Source: Papio anubis
Lineage: Eukaryota > Chordata > Mammalia > Primates > Cercopithecidae
Direction: 5' to 3'
Length of the DNA stretch: 64,000 bases
NCBI RefSeq assembly: GCF_008728515.1
Contig: NC_044984.1
Location: 86,139,277-86,203,276, forward strand
A program made the translations under genes and the position numbers. Under the pieces are notes generated by a model, which made no database searches, was not told the origin of the DNA, and saw only the letters and a program-made list of their open reading frames with translations. The first letter of the stretch is position 1, and each line of letters opens with the position of its first letter. Below are positions 56,643 through 64,000 of this stretch, piece by piece.

Positions 56643-57053
56643 TTATTAGTCAGGGTTCTCTAGAGAAACGGAATAAGATGTGTGCGTATGTATAGAGAAA
56701 GATTTATTTTAAGGAATTGGCTCAGCAATTGTGGAATCTGCCAGAACAAAATCTTCAGGGCAGCAGAGCAGGCTGGAGATCTAGGGAAGAACTTCAGTTT
56801 GAATTCAATGTCAGGGTGCTGGCAGAATTCGCTATTCCTCCAGGAAGGTCAGTCTTTTTCTAAGTTAAGGCCTTCAACTGATTGGATGAGGCCCACCCAT
56901 ATTATAAAGGGCCATCTGTTTTATGCAAAGTCTACTGATTTAAATATTAATCTCATCAAAAAGTACCTTCACAGAGATGTCTCAAATAATGTTTGGCCAA
57001 ATATCTGGGTACTATGGCCCAGGCAAGTTGATGCATAAAATTAGCCATCACAA
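56643..57053 (-). mobile_element. MLT2A-type ERVL solo LTR, antisense
   Basis: Complete: 'ttattagtcagggttctctagagaaacgg', 'tttaaggaattggctcagcaattgtgg', 'aggtcagtctttttctaagttaaggccttcaactgattggatgaggcccaccc', 'atttaaatattaatctcatc', 'gtttggccaaatatctgggtactatggcccaggcaagttgatgcataaaattagccatcaca'. Better preserved than the two sense MLT2 copies. The 118-codon plus frame here is LTR-derived. Confidence 0.95.
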
Positions 57054-57558
57054 AGGTTTACATGTATTGCTTGCATATATTATGCTATGTAAATAATTAA
57101 AAAAATAGAAAATCAGTGTGCATATGGGTGGATAACAAATAAAGAAATTTTAAAAAACACATATTTGATGCTATGCCTAAAAATAAATTCACAAACTCCT
57201 AAACAGGGGGAAAAAAAAAAGCCACCTCTGAAAGGACACTTCTAATTACATACTCTTTTCAAGAGAGTATGCTGGATATCCAGACTACAAAATGGATCCC
57301 GTTTTAAGGCTTTCACAGTCTAGATAGGGACATATCAAGGAGGGAGAAATAGTCATATTTACACTCAACTCATCTCTGATATGCTAAGTCAGCACATGGT
57401 AGCATAGCTGATTATAAATAGCATAGTTACATGCTTCAGTGTAACATGATGTAAACATAGCTGGGACAGAGTTCTGAATGTACTTCCTTATTTCTACTGT
57501 AGGCCTGAGAGGGATCTTCAAGAGAAGGGGATGCTTTGGCACATTAAGAAGGAAGAGG
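57054..57558. other. No recognised feature
   Basis: Unassigned; an A-run at 57212-57220. Confidence 0.4.
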
Positions 57559-57833
57559 GGCCGAGCGTGGTGGCTCACACCTGTAATCCCAGCACTGTGG
57601 GAGGCCGAGACGGGCGGTCAGGAGTTCGAGACCAGCCTGGCCAACATGGGGAAACCCTATCTCTACTAAAATACAAAATTTAGCCAGGTATGGTGGAGTG
57701 TGCCCGTAGTCCTGGCTACTTGGGAGGCTAAGGCAAAATTGCTTGAACCCGGGAGGTGGAGGTTGCAGTGAGCTGAGATCCCACCACTGCATTCCAGCCT
57801 GGGTGAGCAAGACTCCATCTCCAAAAACCAAAC

Positions 57834-57861
<28 letters not shown>
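57559..57861 (+). mobile_element. AluS element, sense
   Basis: Full Alu from 'ggccgagcgtggtggctcacacc' to 'gagcaagactccatctcc' with a long A-tail to 57861. A small deletion in the left arm removes part of 'gcggatcacctgag'. A short AAGAGG occurs on both sides, a possible partial TSD. Confidence 0.94.
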
Positions 57862-57867
<6 letters not shown>

Positions 57868-57889
57868 TCTGGCAGAAAGCTGAGGAACA

Positions 57890-58240
57890 AAGCTATGAAG
57901 ACACAAACATGAACAGAGCTTTAAGGATTTGTGGGAAATCTAGTGAAATTGGAACACCACATTCTTGATGGAGCAAGAAAGATTGGAACAATTTTATAAG
58001 TCACATTATAAAGTTTGGACTTTGTTCTAAAGCCAATGGGTAATTACTGAAGTTACCAGCTGTGAGAATGATATAATTTTTTATGAGTTTCAGAAAGATT
58101 CTATTAATGGCAGAAGGAGAAACAAGATAGAGACACAGGGAGATGCAGGCAAGAAAACTATTCAAGGGAGGCCATGACTAGAACCAAGACAGTAAGACTG
58201 AGTGGAAAAACTCAAAGAGAACTTTTTAACTTAAAATTGG
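57890..58240 (-). repeat. L2 LINE fragment, antisense
   Basis: 'aagtttggactttgttctaaagccaatgggtaattactg', 'gagaatgatataattttttatgagtttcagaaagattctattaatggcagaagg', 'ggccatgactagaaccaagacagtaag' follow antisense L2 order. Confidence 0.65.
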
Positions 58241-58248
58241 CATAAGTT

Positions 58249-58541
58249 GGGTACAGTGGCTCCTGTCTGTAATCCCAATGCTTTGGTGGCCGAGGTGGGA
58301 GGATTGCTTGAGGCCATGAATTTAAGCCCAGTCTGGACAAAGTAACGAGATCCTGTCTCGACCAAAATCAAAAAGCATTAGCCAGGCATAGTGGTGGTGT
58401 GTGTCTGTAGTGCCAGCTACTCGGGAGGCTGAGGTTGGAGGATCGCTTCCCAGGAGTTTGAGGTTACAGTGAGCTGCACTATGATTGCACTACTGCACTT
58501 CAGCCTGGACTAAAAAGCAGGACCCCATCTCTTAAAAAATG
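58249..58541 (+). mobile_element. AluJ element, sense
   Basis: Diverged J-type Alu: 'gtacagtggctcctgtctgtaatcccaatgctttgg', 'aggattgcttgaggccatgaatttaagcccagtctgg', 'ccaggagtttgaggttacagtgagctgcactatgattgc'; tail reduced to 'cttaaaaaatgaacaaac'. Confidence 0.9.
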
Positions 58542-58589
58542 AACAAACATTTAATTATGTGTAATATGTAAGAAAAAAGGGATTCTGTC

Positions 58590-59066
58590 GTTCCACAAAC
58601 ATGGATTGAATACCCATTATGTGTTTGACCCTGTGCCAGAAAATATTGTACTATAAAAATGAATAAGAAGATATTAGCAAACAATTATGATGTTTAATAA
58701 ATACAATAGTAGAAGAAAATGCAAGGCATGAACATAACAGAGAAGAGTCAAGAAGGACTGCATAGATGAGGTGACTCCTGGGCTGGATCATGATAAATGA
58801 CTAATGCACAAGGAAGACAAGACTGATAAGGCCATTCTAACTAGAGAGGCAAAAGTCAGAAAGGACTTAGATATGGAACAAAAATTGTGTTCAGGAGTCA
58901 AAGATGCAGGAAATAATAAGTGGAAGAGAACAAAGAAAAGAAGAGAGGCCAGATGGGAAGAACCTTGCTTGTGTTTGATTGACAGACCTTAATCAGAGAC
59001 ACGGTATAGTCTAAGAGTTCTGGCCGAAGCATAGAAGATGGATTGAAGGGGAAACTAGTCGGGAGG
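58590..59066 (-). repeat. L2 LINE, antisense, piece 1 of an interrupted copy
   Basis: Begins at the L2 3' end ('acaaacatggattgaatacccattatgtgtttgaccctgtgccag') and continues 'gatgaggtgactcctgggctggatcatg', 'agaagagaggccagatggg', ending at the GGAGG target site of the MLT1 LTR (59062-59066). Confidence 0.75.
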
Positions 59067-59498
59067 TGTCTGAGTTTCCTAGAGCTGCCATTTAAAAAAA
59101 AAAAAAAAAATCATAAAACTGGCTATTTAAAACAAGAAAAATTTAATCCAAGTGTCAACACAGCCATACTCCTCCTGAAGGCTTTAGGGGATCATCTTCT
59201 TTGCCTTTTCCAACTTCCAGTGGCCCCTGGCATTGCTAGGCTTGTGGCTGCATCACTCCAATCTCTGTCTCCATCTTCACATGGCCTGCTTCCCTGTGTG
59301 TGTGTCTGTGTGTCTTTTTCTATCTCTTATAGGACTCTCTCATCAGATTTAAGGCCCACCCTAATCCACTATGACCTCATCTCAAGCCTTACCTTGAGTA
59401 CATCCGCAAAGAACCTATTTCCAAATATGGTCAAATTCTAAGGTTCTAAGGTTCTGGATGGATTTGCATTTTTATGAGACACTATTCAACCCACTACA
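59067..59498 (-). mobile_element. MLT1 solo LTR, antisense, with 5-bp TSD
   Basis: Runs from 'tgtctgagtttcctagagctgcc' to 'caacccactaca', with 'tccatcttcacatggcctgcttccctgtg', 'taaggcccaccctaatccactatgacctc', 'cctatttccaaatatggtcaaattc'. A perfect 5-bp TSD GGAGG lies at 59062-59066 and 59499-59503. The A16-17 at about 59094-59110 is inside the LTR, not a tail. Confidence 0.92.
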
Positions 59499-59715
59499 GG
59501 AGGCCATAGCAGTAACACAAGCAGGGGATGATAAGATCTGAGATAAAACAGGGCAGAGGAAATGAAGAGGAAATGATAAAACACAGCAAAACCAAGTCAT
59601 GGTTGGTTGAAGTGGAGGAAGAAATGAAATTAGGAATTGAGGACAATCCGTGTTTCTAGCTGGAGAAACCAGTTGTATTTCAGTAGCACTGATGGAGATA
59701 GAAATGACATGAGTA
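59499..59715 (-). repeat. L2 LINE, antisense, piece 2
   Basis: Continues piece 1 in L2 order: 'ggaggccatagcagtaacacaagcaggggatgataag', 'gtgtttctagctggagaaaccagttg', 'agtagcactgatggagatagaaatgac'. Ends at the L1 target site. Confidence 0.75.
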
Positions 59716-59764
59716 CTTCTAGTTCTAGATCCTTGAGGAATCGCCATACTGTTTTCCATAATGG

Positions 59765-60250
59765 CTAAACTAGTTTACAATCCCACCAACAGTGTAAAAG
59801 TGTTCCTATTTCTCCACATCCTCTCCAGCACCTGTTGTTTCCTGACTTTTTAATGATTGCCATTCTAACTGGTGTGAGATGGTATCTCATTGTGGTTTTG
59901 ATTTGCATTTCTCTGATGGCCAGTGATGATGAGCATTTTTTCATGTATCTGTTGGCTGTATGAATGTCTTCTTTTGAAAAATGTCTGTTCATATCCTTTG
60001 CCCACTTTTTGATGGGGTTGTTTGTTTTTTTCTTGTAAATTTGTTTGAGTTCTTTGTAGGTTCTGGATATTAGCCCTTTGTCAGATGAGTAGATTGCAAA
60101 AATTTTCTCCCATTCTGTAGGTTGCCTGTTCACTCTGATGGTAGTTTCTTTTGCTGTGCAGAAGCTCTTTAGTTTAATTAGATCCCATTTGTCAATTTTG
60201 GCTTTTGCTGCCATTGCATTTGGTGTTTTAGACATGAAGTCCTTGCCCAT
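59765..60250 (-). pseudogene. L1 ORF2p C-terminal fragment, interrupted
   Basis: A 161-codon frame in the inverted L1 piece. It begins at an internal methionine, so it is not a real start. It includes the region downstream of the reverse transcriptase and the cysteine-rich motif (CWRGCGEIGTLLHCWWDC, about residues 140-157). It ends at a TAG where the parental frame has a glutamine codon. The remaining ORF2 tail lies on the other strand at 60698-60940, so no functional protein can be made. L1 ORF2p is the endonuclease/reverse transcriptase of LINE-1; neither catalytic domain is complete here. Confidence 0.9.
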
Positions 60251-60697
60251 GCCTATGTCCTGAATGGTACTACCTATGTTTTCTTCTAGGGTTTTTATGG
60301 TATTAGGTCTAACATTTAAGTCTCTAATCCATCTTGAATTAATTTTCGTATAAGGAGTAAGGAAAGGATCCAGTTTCAGCTTTCTACTTATGGCTAGCCA
60401 ATTATCCCAGCACCATTTATTAAATAGGGAATCCTTTCCCCATTTTTTGTTTTTCTCAGGTTTATCAAAGATCAGATGGCTGTAGATGTGTGGTATTATT
60501 TCTGAGGACTCTGTTCTGTTCCATTGGTCTATATCTCTGTTTTGGTACCAGTACCATGCTGTTTTGGTTACTGTAGCCTTGTAGTATAGTTTGAAGTCAG
60601 GTAGCGTGATGCCTCCAGCTTTGACCCAGCCATCCCATTACTGGGTATATACCCAAAGGATTATAAATCATGCTGCTATAAAGACACATGCACACGT

Positions 60698-60940
60698 ATG
60701 TTTATTGCGGCACTATTCACAATAGCAAAGACTTGGAATCAACCCAAATGTCCATCAGTGACAGACTGGATTAAGAAAATGTGGCACATATATACCATGG
60801 AATACTATGCAGCCATAAAAAAGGATGAGTTTTTGTCCTTTGTAGGGACATGGATGCAGCTGGAAACCATCATTCTCAGCAAACTATCACAAGAACAGAA
60901 AACCAAACACCGCATGTTCTCACTCATAGGTGGGAACTGA
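60698..60940 (+). pseudogene. L1 ORF2p extreme C-terminus
   Basis: An 80-codon frame ending at the natural ORF2 stop. It contains the typical 'MWHIYTMEYYAAIKKDEF' stretch and belongs to the sense part of the twin-primed L1. It is separated from the preceding ORF2 segment by the inversion, so it is a remnant. Confidence 0.9.
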
Positions 60941-61183
60941 ACAATGAGAACACTTGGACTCGGGAAGGGGAACATCACACACCGGGGCCTATCACGGGAA
61001 GGGGGCAGGGGGGAGGGATTGCACTGGGAGTTATACCTGATATAAATGATGAGTTGATGGGTGCAGCACACCAACATGGCACAAGTATACATATGTAACA
61101 AACCTGCACGTTATGCACATGTACCCTAGAACTTAAAGTATAATAAAAAAAAAAAAAGAAAGAAAGAAAGAAATGACACGAGT

Positions 61184-61620
61184 AAGAATGGATTTGAGAG
61201 ATGGATTCAGACGTGTAGAGGATGTAGATGTGCTCAGTTTTGCACAAAGTAAAGTGCTTGGAGTGAGGCTATTCTCAAGAGAAAAGAAAAAGCTTAAAAA
61301 TGACTTAGATGGTTGGGTGGGTGGTAATGCTATTAACTGTGATTGGATGAACAATGTAGAGACTTTTTTGGAAGAAAATAAGGTTAGTATTGAAAATCTT
61401 ACACTTGAAGGACATATGGAGTATGCAAGGGAAGAAGCAGAGCACAAAAATGGAAATAGGCATTTGGTATTCTAAGAATTGACAATATTTAGCAGTTTGA
61501 CAACAAAGAGCATATGTCTTATGGGAGACTAAGACACATAGAAAGGAAGAACGAAAGAACAGTGTCGGTGAAGTTAAGAAAGAAGTTTCAGTAAGGGAAG
61601 GTTGGTAATTAAAGACTTCA
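61184..61620 (-). repeat. L2 LINE, antisense, piece 3 (diverged)
   Basis: Resumes after the L1 with 'gaatggatttgagagatgg' and 'tgctcagttttgcacaaagtaaag', fitting antisense L2 next in order. The latter half is too diverged to align by eye. Confidence 0.5.
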
Positions 61621-61929
61621 GGAGGCCAGGGGCGGTGGCTCACACCTGTAATCCCAGCACTTTGGGAGGCCGAGGCGGGAGGATCACGAAGTCAGGAGAT
61701 CAAGACCATCTTGGCTAACACGGTGAAACCCTATCTCTACTAAAAATACAAAAAATTAGCTGGGCGTGGTGGCGGGCACCTGTAGTCCCAGCTACTCAGG
61801 AGACTGAGGCAGGAGAATGGTATGAACCTGGGAGGCGGAACTTGCAGTGAGCCGAGATAGCGCCACTGCACTCCAGCCTGGGCGACAGAGTGAGACTCCA
61901 TCTCAAAAATAAAAAAAGACTTCAGGAAA
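61611..61929 (+). mobile_element. AluY element with exact 13-bp TSD
   Basis: Body 61624-61916. Y-type text: 'gatcacgaagtcaggagatcaagaccatcttggctaacacggtgaaaccc' and 'gagccgagatagcgccactgcactcc'. TSD AAAGACTTCAGGA at 61611-61623 and 61917-61929. The tail is short. It is the youngest-looking Alu in the window. Confidence 0.96.
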
Positions 61930-62199
61930 GACATGAAGCGGGACAATCTCATTGCATGTTATTAAAGATGATTTGCCTTGGACAAAGCGGCTGAATTATA
62001 GCTTAATGTCCATGCCATGTTGCAGGTGGATGGAGTTTAAGTAAAGATTTGAGAAGTGGAGACACAAAATACTGTTAAGTGAAAAATCAAATTGTTAAAA
62101 TAATTGATACAGCAAGATCCAAAATAAAAAACCTATTTTTATATATGGGCAAAGACTATAACTCAATATGTCAAAAATAAAAAATTAGTAACATAGTTT
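61930..62199. other. No recognised feature
   Basis: Unassigned. Confidence 0.4.
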
Positions 62200-62415
62200 T
62201 ATTTATAAGTGCCTGTAAGTGCTTTACATGCATTTCTATTAACCTGTTAAATTTTCACAGTAATTCCTTGCTATCATACATTTTGCACAAAGGGAAACAA
62301 AGGCATAATGAGGTGAGGTTACTTGACCCAAGTCACACAACTGGTATGTGATGGTGCCAGAATTTGAAATCAGTCTAATTCCAGACACTGTTCACCTAAG
62401 TCTCCATCACTCTAG
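62200..62415 (-). repeat. MIR SINE, antisense
   Basis: 'agtgcctgtaagtgctttacatgcatttctattaacc', 'ttttgcacaaagggaaacaaaggcataatgaggtgaggttacttgacccaagtcacacaactggtatgtgatggtgccagaatttgaaatcagtc'. Confidence 0.9.
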
Positions 62416-62905
62416 CATTTTTCTCTAGGTGGTAGGATTATAAATGGTAATCATTTCTCTTTTTATGACTCTGAAACATTTTGCCAAATTTCCTATATTT
62501 GTTTTATAATAAAAGATCCAAATAATACATATATATTTTGATGGCACTATCACATGCACGTCTTTCAAACAAATGGAGGGAAGAGAGAAGTATAGTGATT
62601 TGATGAGTAACATTAATGAAAAGTTATTGATTTTTTTTCACTTTTTTCTTAAGGATGACATCTATTTGAAAGCTAAAGATATAGAGTCAGCAGAGATAGG
62701 GAAAATGAGAATACAAGAAAGAAAAGACATAAGATGAGTTTTGGTAAGTGGGTCACGGTGTTTATGCAGGACCAATGTGAAAGAACATCCTAGGCTGAGT
62801 GGCAGAGTTCAGAGAGGCATGGAGTATGCGAGACCGGCTGTGTGAATCAGGCCGTATCAAGAGGAATCAGAGTCTAAGCATGAGAGAGGAAACGAAAGAT
62901 ATGTG
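62416..62905. other. No recognised feature
   Basis: Unassigned; the A/G-rich part from 62640 has a loose resemblance to antisense L2 that cannot be supported. Confidence 0.4.
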
Positions 62906-63120
62906 TGGCCAAGCATAGTGGCTCACACCTGTAATCCCAACACTTTGGGAGGTTGAGTCCTTGAGGTCAGGAGTTCAAGACCAACCTGGCCAACCTGGTG
63001 AAACCCTGTCTCTACTAAAAATGCAAATATTAGCTGGGCAGAGTGGCACAAGCCTGTGATTCCAGCTACTTGGGAGGCTGAGGCTAGAGAATCACCTGAA
63101 CCCAGGAGGTAAAGGTTGCA
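62906..63120 (+). mobile_element. AluS-type element lacking its 3' end
   Basis: From 'tgtggccaagcatagtggctcacacc' to 'cacctgaacccaggaggtaaaggttgca', then an abrupt change to a GGAA-rich sequence. About 80 bases of the right arm and the tail are missing; a segment of the left arm ('ggcgggcggatcac' region) is also deleted. Confidence 0.92.
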
Positions 63121-64000
63121 GAAAGGAAGAAAAGGAAGGGAAACAAGCCTTGGAAAGGAAAAATGATAGCATCAAAAGAAAGGAACTGAGTAAAGTTAGT
63201 CTAAGACACAATTTTTGAGATCGAGGGAATCACAATTGAGGAAATCTATTATTTTGCATGTCTATTTTTTTCGGAGGATTAAGTCAGTTGTAAGACCCTT
63301 TGATAAAATTGTACAGGGCCATGGTTTGGCTGAAGATAAATGAGAGGTAGAATTTGGAAAACCTTTGGGTAAGATGGGAAGTGAGGTGCTTGGGGGTGGA
63401 TACCTGTGTTACCAAGGGGTAAAAAGAGGCCATTCTTCCCACTGAAACAGTGATTTGTTTTACTTCCATGTAGGTTCTCTACCAGACTCTGAGTTCTCGC
63501 AAAGTAGAAATTCTTTTTCACCCTGGGACTCAATGTTCAAAGCACCATCTAGAACAAGGCAGTTACCATTTACTGTATAAGCATAAGATTAAATTTTTCC
63601 TACCATTATTAGTTTCCCGATAAAATGGAGGACAGTGACTCGGTTCCCTGGTTCTTGCTCTCAACTGCTAAATAGTATATCTCTGTCAAAGTTACGGCAG
63701 TCATGAAGAACCCCCCAAAAGTAGGTGTGATGCTTACAGAAGATTCAAGTTAGAGATGTGTAGAGGAAGAAAGAGCCCTAACACTGTTCTCAAGGCAGAA
63801 GGCCAAGCTCGTGTTTCTTAGTACTCTGATTACCTAATATGTCTGAAAGCCTACTCGACAGGCTGACTAACCTAGCCGCTATTCTATGTCTTTTCCACTG
63901 TGGGTCATAGAATCATTTTCAAGGAAGCTTGTCCACTTTTATCTGACTTCACTGCCACCAGCATGTCTAGAAATTGTTGAGAGGGCCAAAATAATGTTTC
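63121..64000. other. No firmly recognised feature
   Basis: Begins purine-rich (63121-63180). A weak sense L2-like phrase occurs near 63515-63560 ('tttttcaccctgggactcaatg...agcaccatctagaacaagg'). Minus frames at 63279-63533 lack domains. The remainder is unassigned. Confidence 0.4.

Larger units (their letters stand above)
59701..61183. mobile_element. 5'-inverted (twin-primed) L1PA insertion with TSD
   Basis: 59716-60623 is antisense ORF2 and 60624-61152 is sense L1 through the 3' UTR, followed by an A/GAAA tail. The two parts are adjacent in L1 order, with about 9-10 bases lost where they meet and a 2-base overlap (TG) at the switch. A 15-bp TSD lies at 59701-59715 and 61169-61183, with one difference (T/C at a CpG-type site). 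The 3' UTR differs from the youngest L1s at several sites, so it is an older L1PA (roughly PA3 to PA8 by eye). Confidence 0.97.

Noticed and set aside
56682..57038. 118-codon plus-strand ORF
   Set aside because: Lies inside the antisense MLT2A LTR, which is non-coding.
57544..57906. 120-codon minus-strand ORF with a poly-Phe run
   Set aside because: Antisense AluS with its poly-T tail.
59094..59110. A-run as a possible retrocopy tail
   Set aside because: It falls inside the MLT1 LTR, whose ends and 5-bp TSD are defined; it is a local expansion.
1..64000. tRNA, snRNA, Y RNA, 7SL or CRISPR-like loci
   Set aside because: No intact RNA gene text or spaced direct-repeat array was found; tRNA-like and 7SL-like matches all belong to MIR and Alu elements.

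Overview
The window is primate nuclear DNA, most likely human. It carries AluJ, AluS and AluY copies, L1PA-type and older L1M LINEs, L2 and MIR fragments, MaLR (MLT1/MST-type) and MLT2-type (ERVL) LTRs, and pogo-type DNA transposons (Tigger1/MER2). It looks AT-rich. Every longer open reading frame I examined is either a transposon remnant, a low-complexity artefact or a short chance frame. I found no supportable cellular protein-coding exon, no tRNA, rRNA or snRNA gene, no CRISPR array and no CpG island. It reads as intergenic or deep intronic sequence. Repeat family names come from recognising consensus text by eye; no repeat-masking program was run, and boundaries without a stated target-site duplication (TSD) are approximate.

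Layout. 1-10 kb: a 92%-identical inverted pair of about 86 bp arms, several MIRs, two Alus, and an antisense L2 of about 1 kb. 10-24 kb: a 260 bp purine tract, MIR and L2 remnants, an unassigned LTR-like repeat (16.4-17.2 kb), an AluS next to a MaLR LTR that has been split by a pogo-type element, an MLT2 LTR, then almost 3 kb without recognised repeats. 24-34 kb: a twin-primed (5'-inverted) L1, a sense L2, opposed MaLR LTRs, a MIR nested in a MIR, and an MLT2 LTR carrying a 61 bp segment copied from 1.5 kb upstream. 34-36 kb: a repeat-free block with clustered homeodomain/SOX-like words, the best regulatory-element candidate. 37-47 kb: old L1M copies in both orientations with nested LTR and Alu insertions, and a Tigger1 element. 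47-53 kb: a CA/GT inverted microsatellite pair, a MaLR LTR, a MaLR internal region and a long L2. 53-56.5 kb: mostly nothing recognised. 56.5-64 kb: an MLT2A LTR and a layered region in which an antisense L2 was invaded by an MLT1 LTR and then by a second twin-primed L1PA, followed by a nearby AluY.

Nothing here works as a gene system. The informative content is insertion history (TSDs, nesting order, twin-priming junctions), two local copy events that look templated rather than transposed, a few sequences likely to form non-B DNA, and four repeat-free stretches that may be conserved non-coding elements. I did not find a convincing new biological system, and the regulatory suggestions are inferences from motif content only.
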